Shown here piece by piece: positions 10,525 through 19,576 of a stretch of DNA of 64,000 nucleotides (positions are counted from its first letter, which is position 1; each line of letters starts with the position of its first letter). Source of the DNA: DYJB01 sp963777165 (GTDB taxonomy: Bacteria > Chloroflexota > Anaerolineae > Anaerolineales > E44-bin32). The translations under genes were made by a program, and so were the position numbers. The stretch lies in NCBI GenBank assembly GCA_963777165.1, contig CAVZPO010000001.1, positions 61,460-125,459 of the forward strand. Direction: 5' to 3'. The notes under the pieces were generated by a model. It did no database searches and was not told the DNA's origin. It saw only the letters and a list, made by a program, of their open reading frames with translations.

Positions 10525-10542
10525 CTACCGACCGGTCGGTAG
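10525..10542. promoter_or_regulatory. 18-bp perfect palindrome, TetR operator
   Basis: CTACCGACCGGTCGGTAG is a perfect 18-bp palindrome ending 4 nt before the regulator's ATG. A self-complementary site of this length over the +1 region is typical for TetR-family autoregulation. Confidence 0.75.
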
Positions 10543-10546
10543 GTAA

Positions 10547-11125
10547 ATGCAGCGAGCCGACATCGTTCAGGCGGCGGCCCAGATCTTCCGCCAGAAGGGC
10601 TACCACGCCACGTCGATGCAGGAGATCGCCGACGCGGTCCACCTGCAAAAACCCAGCCTGTACCACCATGTTGAGAGCAAGCAGGACATCCTGCTCGAGA
10701 TCCTCGACCACGCGCTTGATCGACTGACGGCCGACGTATCGGCCGTCGTTGATTCCGACTTGTCCCCCACGCTCAAACTGCGCCTGGCGCTGCGCGCTTA
10801 TACGGCGATGCTGACCGAGGACCGTGATCTGGCCTCGGTCCTGCTGCTCGAATACCGCGGCCTGGATCCGAAGTTGCGCGCCCGGCACATCGCCCGGCGC
10901 GACCGCGTCGATCAGCTCTGGCGCCGTCTGGTTCAGGAAGGCATTGATGCCGGCGAGTTCCGACTGGTCGATCCGGTGTTGACCTCCTTCGCCCTGCTCG
11001 GCGTGCAGAACTGGATGATCACCTGGTTCCATGAGGATGGGCGCCTGTCCGCCTCGCAGGCGGCGGAGGGGTTCGCCGAGTTGTTCCTCAAGGGGCTGCT
11101 TGCCGGGAGCGAGGCGACCGGATGA
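10547..11125 (+). CDS. TetR-family regulator of the beta-oxidation operon
   Basis: A 192-aa TetR/AcrR regulator. The N-terminal helix-turn-helix is clear (IVQAAAQIFRQKGYHATSMQ, then IADAVHLQKPSLYHHVESKQ), followed by an all-helical ligand domain. It is the first gene of an operon encoding acyl-CoA dehydrogenases, hydroxyacyl-CoA dehydrogenase and thiolase. By analogy with TetR-type FadR regulators its ligand may be a long-chain acyl-CoA; that is inference. An 18-bp palindrome between promoter and ATG indicates autorepression. The stop overlaps the next ATG (ATGA). Confidence 0.85.
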   Translation: MQRADIVQAAAQIFRQKGYHATSMQEIADAVHLQKPSLYHHVESKQDILLEILDHALDRLTADVSAVVDSDLSPTLKLRLALRAYTAMLTEDRDLASVLLLEYRGLDPKLRARHIARRDRVDQLWRRLVQEGIDAGEFRLVDPVLTSFALLGVQNWMITWFHEDGRLSASQAAEGFAELFLKGLLAGSEATG

Positions 11126-12153
11126 TCGAGCCGGCGCTGCAGCGCTTCGAGACGGATCACGGCGCGCGGGTGTACCGGATTCCTCTGGAGGTCTTCCCGG
11201 GGTTCTGGGGATTCGCACACCTGGTCCTGGCCAAAGGGTTCCGCGCGCTGGTGGACTGCGGCTCGGGTCTCGACGCCTCCAACGAAGGTCTGGACCGCGG
11301 CCTGTCGGCCGTACGCGAGGCTTACGGTGAAGACGCGGGCTGGCAGCGACTGACCCACGTCCTGATCACCCATGGGCACATCGACCATTTCGGCGGACTG
11401 CCGTTCGTGCGCAGCCGGACCGACGCTCCGGTCGGCGTGCATGAACTCGACCGCCGGATCCTGACCCGCTACGAAGAGCGCCTGCGGCTCGTGACCCACC
11501 GGCTGCGCGGTTTCCTGGTGGAAGCCGGGGTCGGAGAGGAGCAGCAGGCCGCCGTGCTCGAGGTCTATCGCGTGCACAAGCAGCTGTTCAGCTCGGTGCC
11601 CGTGGATCTGACCTACGAGGCCGTAGGCATGCGCCTGGGCCCGCTGACCTTCACCCATGTCCCGGGCCACTGCCCCGGCCAGGTCGTGATGCAGATCGAC
11701 GACCTGCTCCTCTCCGGGGATCATGTGCTGAGCGACATCAGCCCTCACCAATCCCCGGAAAGCCTGAGCGACAACACCGGCCTTGGCCACTACCTGGAAT
11801 CCCTGGAGCGCATTCGGCCTTTGGCGGCAAGCGTGCGCTGGACCCTCGGAGGGCATCAAGACCCGGTGCGCGACCTGGCGGCGCGCCTGGACGCCATCCG
11901 GTTGGTGCACCTACATCGCCTGCAGGCGGTGCTCGACCTGCTTCACGAACCGCGCACGGTCTCCGAGATTGCGGCGCGGCTGTTCCCTGATGTGCGCGGC
12001 TATAACGTGCTGCTTGCCCTGGAGGAGACCGGCGCGCATGTGGAGTACCTGGCGCAGCGCGCGCAGGTCGGATGCGAGAATCCTGAGGCGACCGACAGCG
12101 GGTGTCCGGTTCCGCTCCGCTACGTCCGAGCGGATACGACGGCGCTGTCCTAG
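11122..12153 (+). CDS. Metallo-beta-lactamase-fold hydrolase
   Basis: A 343-aa protein with a metallo-beta-lactamase domain: THGHIDHFGG (HxHxDH), FTHVPGHCPGQ and SGDHVLSD supply the two-metal site, and GGHQDP the last His. A winged-helix-like C-terminal segment (PRTVSEIAARLFPD) follows, as in LACTB2-like proteins. It is translationally coupled to the TetR gene and precedes acyl-CoA dehydrogenases, so hydrolysis of a thioester or related fatty-acid intermediate is plausible but unproven. Confidence 0.82.
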   Translation: MIEPALQRFETDHGARVYRIPLEVFPGFWGFAHLVLAKGFRALVDCGSGLDASNEGLDRGLSAVREAYGEDAGWQRLTHVLITHGHIDHFGGLPFVRSRTDAPVGVHELDRRILTRYEERLRLVTHRLRGFLVEAGVGEEQQAAVLEVYRVHKQLFSSVPVDLTYEAVGMRLGPLTFTHVPGHCPGQVVMQIDDLLLSGDHVLSDISPHQSPESLSDNTGLGHYLESLERIRPLAASVRWTLGGHQDPVRDLAARLDAIRLVHLHRLQAVLDLLHEPRTVSEIAARLFPDVRGYNVLLALEETGAHVEYLAQRAQVGCENPEATDSGCPVPLRYVRADTTALS

Positions 12154-12176
12154 CCCTGCGGAGAGGGGAGGGCCCT

Positions 12177-13268
12177 ATGTTTGGCTTCGAACCGAACGAA
12201 GAGCAGAAGATGCTGGTGGACTCGGTCCAGCGCTATGCCCTGAACGACTTGCGCGCTGCGGCTCACGATGCCGATGAGGTGGGTGAGCTGCCTGCGGCGC
12301 TGGTCCAGAAGGGATGGGAGCTAGGCGTGCTGCAGGCCAGCATCCCCGAAGCGTACGGCGGCTTCGGCGACCGGTCCGCCGTCACCGGAGTCCTGGCGGC
12401 CGAGGAGCTGGGTTATGGCGACCTGACGGCCGGGATGGCGGTCATGGCCCCTGCGGCCTACGCCGTCCCGATCCTGATCGCCGGCAGCGAGGCGCAGAAG
12501 AAGTCGCTGCTGCCTCCGGTGGTCGAGGGCGATTGGCGACCCTTCGTCGCCGCGTACGCCGAACCCAATCTCGATTTCTACGCGGCCGAGATGCGCACCA
12601 CGGCCGTGCGCAAGAATGGGTCGTACGTCCTCAACGGCGTCAAGTGCATGGTCCCTCACGCCGCAAAGGCCGCCGGCCTGCTGGTGTACGCCGCCCTCGA
12701 TGGGAAGACGCAGGCATTCGTCGTGCCTCCGCAGGCGCCCGGCTTGAAGATCGGCGAGCGTGAGGCCTGGTGCGGCCTGAACGCGCTGCCCACACACCGG
12801 GTGACGCTGGAGGGCGTGAGCGTCCCGGCGGACGCCCGCCTGGGGGGAGACGCAGGGCACGACCCGGTGCCGCTGATCGCCGCAACGCAGACCGCCACCG
12901 CCGGCCTGGCCATCGGGCTCGCCCGGGCGGCGTACGAGTACGCCCTGGCGTATGCCAAAGACCGCACAGTCTTCGGGGTACCCATCGCTCAGAAGCAGTC
13001 GATCGCCTTCATGCTGGCGGAAATGGCCACCGACATCGAGGCCGTCCGGCTGCTGGCCTGGGAAGCTGCCTGGCTCCTGGACGAAGGCAAAGATGCCGGC
13101 CAGGCAGCCCTGATGGCAGTCCTCGGCGCGGCAGACTGCGCCATGATGGTGACCGATCGCGCCGTCCAGATCCTGGGAGGGCACGGCTACATCCGCGAGC
13201 ACCCGGTGGAGCGCTGGATGCGCAACGGGCGCGGCGTGCCGAACTTCCCCGGACTGGTGATGGTCTAG
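12177..13268 (+). CDS. Acyl-CoA dehydrogenase (first copy)
   Basis: A 363-aa FAD-dependent acyl-CoA dehydrogenase for the first step of beta-oxidation, passing electrons to ETF. The N-terminal helical domain (NEEQKMLVDSVQRYAL), middle beta-domain, and C-terminal domain with the flavin segment RTVFGVPIAQKQSIAFMLAE and ILGGHGYIREHPVERWMRN are all present. The ATG at 12177 follows GGGGAGGG. It lies 23 nt downstream of the MBL gene. Expected substrate is an acyl-CoA; chain length cannot be read. A second copy follows directly. Confidence 0.88.
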   Translation: MFGFEPNEEQKMLVDSVQRYALNDLRAAAHDADEVGELPAALVQKGWELGVLQASIPEAYGGFGDRSAVTGVLAAEELGYGDLTAGMAVMAPAAYAVPILIAGSEAQKKSLLPPVVEGDWRPFVAAYAEPNLDFYAAEMRTTAVRKNGSYVLNGVKCMVPHAAKAAGLLVYAALDGKTQAFVVPPQAPGLKIGEREAWCGLNALPTHRVTLEGVSVPADARLGGDAGHDPVPLIAATQTATAGLAIGLARAAYEYALAYAKDRTVFGVPIAQKQSIAFMLAEMATDIEAVRLLAWEAAWLLDEGKDAGQAALMAVLGAADCAMMVTDRAVQILGGHGYIREHPVERWMRNGRGVPNFPGLVMV

Positions 13269-13290
13269 GCAGGGAGAAGGAGAGGCTGCC

Positions 13291-14546
13291 ATGATCAGCT
13301 TTGAGATTCCTGAGAAGGTCAAGCACACCATTACGCTGATGACGATGGTCGCCGAGAACATGATGCGCCCCGTGGCGCGCTACTTCGACGACCACGAGCA
13401 CGAGATCCCCTGGGACTACATCAACATGATGCACGACGCTAACAAGCAGATGGGCGGGGGGGATTCGTGCCCAGCTCGGAGAAGCCCAAGAAGGCCGAGG
13501 GGGAGGCGCCTAAGAAAGAGGGCCCGCGCATCGGCTACCAGCGCCTGGCTTACAGCGCCGAAGTTCTGTCGTGGGGCGACACCGGTCTGTACCTGTGCTC
13601 GCCGGTCGGGCTGCTGGGCGCCGCCGCCGTGGCCGCCACGGGGACACCGGAGCAAAAGCAGCGCTTCCTGACGCGCTTCGGGGGTGACAAGCCGGTCCTG
13701 GACGCCATGGCGCTTACCGAGCCGCATGCCGGCTCAGCCATGCCGGCCGAAGTGCGCACCACCGCGGTGCGGGACGGCGATTCGTGGGTGCTGAACGGCG
13801 AGAAGATTTTCGTCACCGCCGGCCACAAGGCTCTGGTCGACACGCAGGGCTTCGTTGTTGTCTGGGCGACGATCGACCCAAAGGCCGGGCGCGCCGGCGT
13901 GCGGCCGTTCGTGGTCGAGGCGGGGACGCCGGGCTGCACCGTAACCAAACTCGAGCACAAGCTCGGCATCCGCGCCAGCGACACCGCCTCGGTTGTGCTC
14001 CAGGACTGCCGCATCCCGTTCGGCAACATCCTGGGCAACCCCGAAGTGGAGAAGAAGACGAGTGAGGGCTTCAAGGGCGCCATGGCGACGTTCGATGCCA
14101 GCCGCCCCATGGTCGCCGCCTCCGCTCTGGGCGTCGCACGCGCAACGCTCGAGACGGTCAAAGAGCTCCTCGCCCAGAATGGCGTCACCTTGCGCACCGG
14201 GATCCCGCGCAGCCGGATGACCAACACCGAGCGCGAGGTGATGGACATGGAGATCCTGCTGCGCTCGACGTGGCTGCTGGTCATGAAGTCGGTGTGGATG
14301 ATGGACGAGAAGAAGCCCAACAACCTGGAAGCCTCGATGGGCAAGGTGCGGGCCGGGGACGTCGTCGTCCGCATCACGCAGAAGGCCGTCGAGTTGCTCG
14401 GCCCGCTGGGCTACTCACGCGAGCATCTGGTCGAGAAGTGGTTTCGGGACGCCAAGATCAATGACCTGTATGAGGGCACCGGACAGATCAACCGTTTGAT
14501 CATCGCCCGCCGGATCCTGAACTACGGCCGGCAAGAGCTGGCGTAG
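13291..14546 (+). CDS. Acyl-CoA dehydrogenase (second copy), one frameshift
   Basis: The first about 57 codons (MISFEIPEKVKHTITLMT...) are in frame 1; from about 13462 the gene continues in frame 3. The break is at a G7 run (13456-13462); one more G restores the frame through MGGGGFVPSSEKPKK. The main part has AMALTEPHAGSAM, WVLNGEKIFVTAGHK and the C-terminal YEGTGQINRLIIARRIL, all typical of the family. The Lys/Glu-rich insert after the frameshift is a feature of this subfamily. About 418 aa when repaired. It is likely to act with the preceding dehydrogenase on different acyl-CoA substrates. Confidence 0.85.
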
Positions 14547-14607
14547 TCCACGGACCGACGGCAGGGGAGGGGCCGCGTCGGCACCTAGTGCCGGCGCGGC
14601 GGGAGGC

Positions 14608-17070
14608 ATGCCCATGCGCTACCAGATTCGCAAGGCGGCCGTGATCGGAGGCGGGACGATGGGCGGGGGGATCGCCGCACTGCTTGCCGGAATCGGCATC
14701 CCGACGCTGATCCTTGACATCGTGCCGAATAAGCTCACGCCCGCAGAGACCGCGGCCGGGCTGACGCTGAAGGACAAGGAGGTCCGCAACCGGATCGTCG
14801 AGTCCGGGTGGAAGGCCGTGGCCAAGGCCAAGCCCCCGTCGGTCCTCAGCCAGGAGTCCATCAAGCTGATCACGCTGGGCAACCTGGAGGACGACTTCGA
14901 CAAGCTGGCGGACGTCGATTGGATCATCGAGGCAATCATCGAGAAGCTCGATATCAAGCAGTCGCTCTTCGCCCGCATCGAAGCCGTGCGCAAGCCGACG
15001 GCGATCGTCTCGAGCAACACCTCCGGACTCCCGATCCACGCCATGGCCGAAGGGCGAGGGAAGGCGTTCCAGGAGCACTTCCTCGGAACGCACTTCTTCA
15101 ACCCGCCGCGCTGGTTGAAGCTGCTGGAGATTATCCCGCACCCGAACACGCTGCCCGAAGTCGTGCAGTTCATGACCGCCTTCGGGGAAGACGTGCTGGG
15201 AAAGGGAGTCGTGATCTGCAAGGACACCCCGAACTTCATCGGCAACCGGCTGGCGAGCATCGGCGGGTCGCAGGCGCTCGCCTACGCGCTCGACCACGAC
15301 TACACGGTCGAAGAAGTCGACAGCCTGACCGGTGAGCTGGTCGGGCATCCCAACACGGCCACGTTCCGGTTGAACGATCTGATCGGGCTGGACGTCGTGC
15401 ACCACGTCAGCAGCAATCTGTATGACCTGGTGCCTCAGGATGAGGCGCGCGAGGTGCTCCGTCATCCAGCAGCGGCAAAGCTGCTGGGGACGATGCTCGA
15501 CCGCAAGTGGCTGGGCAACAAGACCGACGTCGGGTTCTCCAAGAAGGTGATCTCCGAGAAGGGGGAGCGCGAGTTCTGGGTGTTAAACCTGAAGACACTC
15601 GAACACGAGCCGCCCAAGAAGCCGCGCTTCAAGCTGGTGGGGGAGGGGCGCAAGATCGAGTCGCTGCCTGAGCGGCTGCGCTGGCTGATGGACCGCGCTT
15701 TCGACGCCGAAGCCCCCGAGGAGGACCGCCGGCTGGCGCGCTACCTGTGGGCGACCACTGCCTACTCGCTGGCGTATGCCTCGCGGCGGATTCCTGAGAT
15801 CGCAGACGACTTTGCCAGCGTCGATCGGGCTGTCCGCTGGGGATTCATGCACGAGATGGGCCCGTTCGAGATCTGGGATGCGCTGGGGGTCGCCAAGACC
15901 GTCGAACGCATGGAAGCCGATGGCCTGGCCGTCGCACCCTGGGTGAAGGAGATGCTGGGCGCCGGGTGCGCGAACTTCTACCAGCAGCAGGAGGGTCGGA
16001 CCGTCGGTGTCTACGACCGGTCGAAGAAGGCCTACGTGCCGCTGACCCCGGACCGGCGCAAGCTGAAGCTGGCGGTGACCAAGGCCCTCCCCGGCGCGGT
16101 TGTCAAGCAGAACATGTCCGCCAGCCTGGTGGATATCGGCGACCGGGTCGGGCTGGTCGAGTTCCACTCCAAGGCCAACTCGCTCGATCAGGATATTTTC
16201 GACATGCTGGTGACGGCATTGGATGAGGCCGAAGAGGGGCGGTTCGATGCGTTGGTCATCGGCAACGAGGGCAAGCACTTTTGCGCCGGCGCCAACGTGT
16301 TCGTCATTTGGATGGCGTCACAGCAGGGAGATTTCGACCTCGTCGACACGATGGTGCGCGGGATGCAGGGCGTCCTGATGCGCATCCGCTACTTCCACAA
16401 GCCGATCGTGGCCGCTCCGTTCGGGATGGTGTTGGGCGGAGGGGCGGAGGTCTCGATGGCCTGCAGCCGGCGTGTCGCCGCGTCGGAGACCTTCATCGGG
16501 CTGGTGGAGACGGGCTCGGTGGGGCTGATCCCGGCGGGGACGGGCACCAAGGAGACGCTGCGCCGCGTGGTCAATCCGGTGATGCGCATCCCGAATGCCG
16601 ACCCCATCTCGGTGATGCAGAAGGCTTTCGAGCAGCTGGCGATGGCCAAGGTGGCGACCGGAGCGCATGAGGCCATCGAGTTCGGCTACTTCGGGCCGGG
16701 CGACAAGATCGTCATGAACCAGGAGCACCTGCTGGCCGAGGCCAAGCGCTCGGCGCTGGCGATGGTCGCCGATGGCTACCGGCCGCCCGCGCCAGAGATG
16801 ATCTACGCCGCCGGTCGCGATGTCCTGGCCGCACTGCGCGCCGCCATTTGGGGACTGGAGCAGGCTGGCTGGGCGAGCAAACATGATGCCGTCGTCGCCG
16901 GCAAGCTGGCGTGGTTGATGTGCGGCGGCGACCTGACCGAACCAACCTGGGTGCCTGAACAGTACATGCTCGATCTGGAGCGCAAGGTGTTCATCGAGCT
17001 GTGCCACGAGCCCAAGACACTCGAGCGGATGGCGCATCTGCTCCAGTACAACAAGCCGTTGAGGAACTAG
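14608..17070 (+). CDS. 3-hydroxyacyl-CoA dehydrogenase / enoyl-CoA hydratase fusion
   Basis: An 820-aa bifunctional enzyme for steps two and three of beta-oxidation. Domain order is dehydrogenase first (Rossmann GGGTMGGG at 14-21, NTSGLPI, GTHFFNPPRWLKLLEI, NFIGNRLAS), then the C-terminal 3HCDH domains, then a crotonase domain (HFCAGANVFVIW, VLGGGAEVSMACSRRV). This order matches FadN of Bacillus rather than Escherichia coli FadB. ATGs at 14608 and 14614 are both possible. It sits between the acyl-CoA dehydrogenases and thiolase, giving a complete beta-oxidation cycle. Confidence 0.9.
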   Translation: MPMRYQIRKAAVIGGGTMGGGIAALLAGIGIPTLILDIVPNKLTPAETAAGLTLKDKEVRNRIVESGWKAVAKAKPPSVLSQESIKLITLGNLEDDFDKLADVDWIIEAIIEKLDIKQSLFARIEAVRKPTAIVSSNTSGLPIHAMAEGRGKAFQEHFLGTHFFNPPRWLKLLEIIPHPNTLPEVVQFMTAFGEDVLGKGVVICKDTPNFIGNRLASIGGSQALAYALDHDYTVEEVDSLTGELVGHPNTATFRLNDLIGLDVVHHVSSNLYDLVPQDEAREVLRHPAAAKLLGTMLDRKWLGNKTDVGFSKKVISEKGEREFWVLNLKTLEHEPPKKPRFKLVGEGRKIESLPERLRWLMDRAFDAEAPEEDRRLARYLWATTAYSLAYASRRIPEIADDFASVDRAVRWGFMHEMGPFEIWDALGVAKTVERMEADGLAVAPWVKEMLGAGCANFYQQQEGRTVGVYDRSKKAYVPLTPDRRKLKLAVTKALPGAVVKQNMSASLVDIGDRVGLVEFHSKANSLDQDIFDMLVTALDEAEEGRFDALVIGNEGKHFCAGANVFVIWMASQQGDFDLVDTMVRGMQGVLMRIRYFHKPIVAAPFGMVLGGGAEVSMACSRRVAASETFIGLVETGSVGLIPAGTGTKETLRRVVNPVMRIPNADPISVMQKAFEQLAMAKVATGAHEAIEFGYFGPGDKIVMNQEHLLAEAKRSALAMVADGYRPPAPEMIYAAGRDVLAALRAAIWGLEQAGWASKHDAVVAGKLAWLMCGGDLTEPTWVPEQYMLDLERKVFIELCHEPKTLERMAHLLQYNKPLRN

Positions 17071-17080
17071 CTGCTCAGCG

Positions 17081-17108
17081 AGCTAGCAGCTAGCAGCTAG
17101 CAGCTAGG
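17081..17108. repeat. Heptanucleotide tandem repeat (AGCTAGC)x4
   Basis: Four tandem 7-bp units of AGCTAGC, the last ending in G, in the 87-nt gap between the hydratase/dehydrogenase and thiolase genes. Each unit contains the palindrome GCTAGC, so the tract can fold on itself. Confidence 0.8.
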
Positions 17109-17157
17109 AGCTTGTTGCTGGTTGCTGAAGCTGCAGGAAGTGTCTAGGAGGTCTCGT

Positions 17158-18327
17158 ATGCCTCAAGATGCAGTCATCGTTTCCGGTGCCCGCACGGCTG
17201 TCGGCCGGGCCAAGAAGGGTTCGCTGGTCACGTGCCGGCCCGAAGACATGGCGCGCGCGGCGATCGACGCGGCATGGCAGAGGGCAGGCAATCCGGACCG
17301 GGCGATGGTCGAGGACGTGATCCTGGGCTGTGCGTTCCCGGAGGGGAGCCAGGGGCTGAACGTCGCACGTTCGGTGGCCTTGTACTCCGGCTTCCCCCAC
17401 ACCGTTCCCGGAATGACGGTCAATCGGTTCTGTTCGTCGGGCGTGCAGGCGATCGCCCTGGCCTGCGAGCGCATCCTCACCGGCGGGGCGGATGTGATCG
17501 TCGCCGGAGGCGTCGAGTCGATGAGCCTGGTCCCGATGACCGGCTTTCGCATCAGCCCGCACCCCGGCCTGGTGGTCGACATCCCCGAGTCCTACGTGAG
17601 CATGGGACAGACAGCGGAGAATGTCGTGGCCAAGTACGGCGTCAGCCGCGCCGACATGGATGAGTTCGCCTACCACTCGCACCGCAAGGCGGGCGAGGCG
17701 CAGGAGGCCGGGCGGTTCAAGGATGAGATTGCACCCGTGGCGGTGACGACCACGACACTCGATGGGACGCGAACCCAGTCCTTCGAGGTCGATGAGCTGG
17801 TGCGCCGAGAAACGACCGTCGAGGCGCTGGCGGGACTCAAGCCGGCCTTCAAGCCCGACGGCACGGTGACGGCGGGCAACTCCTCGCCGCTCTCGGACGG
17901 CGCGGCGGCGGTGGTCGTGATGTCCTCGACCCGGGCGAAGGAGCTCAAGCTCAAGCCGCTGCTTCGTTTCGTCGGATTCGGGGTCGCCGGAGTTCCTCCC
18001 GAGCTGATGGGCATCGGCCCGATCGAGGCGATTCCCAAAGTCCTCAAACGCGCCGGGTTGAAGCTGGAAGACATCGACTTGATCGAACTTAACGAGGCCT
18101 TCGCCTCCCAGAGCCTGGCGGTGATCCGCACGCTGGGCCTCAATCCCGAGCGCGTGAACGTCAACGGCGGGGCGATCGCGCTGGGACATCCGCTGGGCGC
18201 CACCGGCGCCAAGCTTACCGTGCAAGCGATGTACGAGGGGCGCCGGCGGAAGGCGCGCTACGTGATGGTCACCATGTGCATCGGCGGCGGGATGGGGGCG
18301 GCCGGCGTGTTTGAGGTCTTGCACTAA
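17158..18327 (+). CDS. fadA: Acetyl-CoA C-acyltransferase (thiolase)
   Basis: A 389-aa degradative thiolase that cleaves 3-ketoacyl-CoA to acetyl-CoA and a shortened acyl-CoA. The catalytic residues are in place: nucleophile C92 in NRFCSSGVQA, His in GGAIALGHPLGATGA, and the second Cys in CIGGGMGAAGVFE. The ATG follows TAGGAGG. Length and order match FadA. It ends the enzymatic part of the operon that begins with the TetR regulator. Confidence 0.92.
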   Translation: MPQDAVIVSGARTAVGRAKKGSLVTCRPEDMARAAIDAAWQRAGNPDRAMVEDVILGCAFPEGSQGLNVARSVALYSGFPHTVPGMTVNRFCSSGVQAIALACERILTGGADVIVAGGVESMSLVPMTGFRISPHPGLVVDIPESYVSMGQTAENVVAKYGVSRADMDEFAYHSHRKAGEAQEAGRFKDEIAPVAVTTTTLDGTRTQSFEVDELVRRETTVEALAGLKPAFKPDGTVTAGNSSPLSDGAAAVVVMSSTRAKELKLKPLLRFVGFGVAGVPPELMGIGPIEAIPKVLKRAGLKLEDIDLIELNEAFASQSLAVIRTLGLNPERVNVNGGAIALGHPLGATGAKLTVQAMYEGRRRKARYVMVTMCIGGGMGAAGVFEVLH

Positions 18328-18389
18328 AATCACCGGTGCGGTTGAGGCCGCGCGGAGAAACGCATCGTAGCTGCGAAGAGGAGGCACGA

Positions 18390-18722
18390 ATGCCTGACGA
18401 ACTGACGCCCGAGGTTCTGTTCTCCCGCATGCCCAAGGCCTTCCAGCCCGACAAGGCCCAGGGCGTGGACGCCGTCATCCTGTTCGACCTGTCCGGCCCT
18501 CAGGGCGGCCAGTGGGTGGCGACGATTAAGGACGGCACTTGTGCGGTTGAGAAGGGGGTGGCCGAGAATCCCAAGTTGACGTTGATGGCCGATGCCGTCG
18601 ACTATGTGGGGATCTTCACCGGCAAGGTCAATCCGATGGCCGCCTTCGGGGAAGGGAAGATCAAGCTCAAGGGCGACATCGGCCTGGCAATGAAGTTGAT
18701 GAACTTCTTCAAGATGAGCTGA
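18390..18722 (+). CDS. SCP2 sterol-binding domain protein
   Basis: A 110-aa single-domain SCP-2 protein, a small lipid or acyl-CoA carrier fold. Family features are FDLSGPQGGQWVATIKDGTC, LTLMADAVDYVGIFTGKVNPMAAF and GKIKLKGDIGLAMKLMNFF. The start follows GAGGAGG. In bacteria such proteins often accompany beta-oxidation genes and may bind fatty acyl-CoA. It is the last gene of this operon; the following 200 nt contain no gene. Confidence 0.88.
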   Translation: MPDELTPEVLFSRMPKAFQPDKAQGVDAVILFDLSGPQGGQWVATIKDGTCAVEKGVAENPKLTLMADAVDYVGIFTGKVNPMAAFGEGKIKLKGDIGLAMKLMNFFKMS

Positions 18723-18931
18723 GCGCGACCCCTGAGTTTGGGGAACGACGCCCGTCCTCCTGGATGGGGCTTGGGGTGCCTGGCGCGCGTGTCTTCTTCG
18801 GCCCATCGGCCACGGAGACGCGCGCGTCCCTTTGTGGATCAACCCCAGACACACGCAGGAGGAGCCCGACAGGGCCAGGCACTCGGAGCGCCAAGGTTGG
18901 TCGCAGGGGATGCGGTGCGAACGAGCGCAGC

Positions 18932-19576
18932 TTAATCCGGGGACGGCACGGCGTAAGTGAGCGAGGTGCGTTCGATGTCCGCCGACAAAGGGTCGAGGCC
19001 GAGGGCCTCGATCACTTCGTCCGGACGTCCGGTCGCCCCCTCGCGAGCGGAGAGGTGCATCGCCAGCCTGCCGCCGCCCTGATGTTCCAGGCTTCCGATC
19101 AGTGGCCGCAAATCGTAGGGCTTGCCACGTCGCTGTCGAAGCAGGCTCTGGGCCGAGAGGAGCGCACGCACGCGCTCATCCAGGTCAGCCGGCGGAGAGC
19201 CCGCCACGACGACCACGTACGTGGCGCCTATAACCTGCTGCTGGAGAGCGGGTTCATGGGCGGGGGCGACCTGCGCATCAAGGAAGTCCATGCCAGGCGG
19301 TGCTGCTGCTTGCAGGCGGGACAGCACGTCGGGCGCGGCCAGCGGTTGTTCCAGCCACAGGTCAGCAACCTCGGCCCGGCTGACAAACCCCAGGGGTAGC
19401 GCCGCGGCAAGCTGAAGACGAGGGTGGGGGCTGAAACCGCGGGTGTAGGCAAGCGGCAGGCCGGAACGTCGGATCGTGCGCTCCAGGGCACGGTGCAAGT
19501 CCAGGTGCCCGGTGAAGCGCATGGCCTCCGTCTTGTGGAAACGCAGTCGGTATCGAATCCGTTCCGGGTCCGTCAT
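18932..19576 (-). CDS. TIGR03936/DUF2344 radical-SAM-associated protein
   Basis: A 214-aa protein of the DUF2344 family, found next to or fused with the TIGR03960 radical SAM protein. The characteristic start RYRLRFHKTEAMRFTGHLDL and RGFSPHPRLQLAAALPLG are present. Its ATG overlaps the stop of the radical SAM gene (19573-19576), so both are translated together. The pair's function is unknown; association with RNA or ribosome metabolism has been suggested by neighbours in other phyla. No cysteines that would bind a cluster are seen. Confidence 0.85.
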   Translation of the reverse strand: MTDPERIRYRLRFHKTEAMRFTGHLDLHRALERTIRRSGLPLAYTRGFSPHPRLQLAAALPLGFVSRAEVADLWLEQPLAAPDVLSRLQAAAPPGMDFLDAQVAPAHEPALQQQVIGATYVVVVAGSPPADLDERVRALLSAQSLLRQRRGKPYDLRPLIGSLEHQGGGRLAMHLSAREGATGRPDEVIEALGLDPLSADIERTSLTYAVPSPD

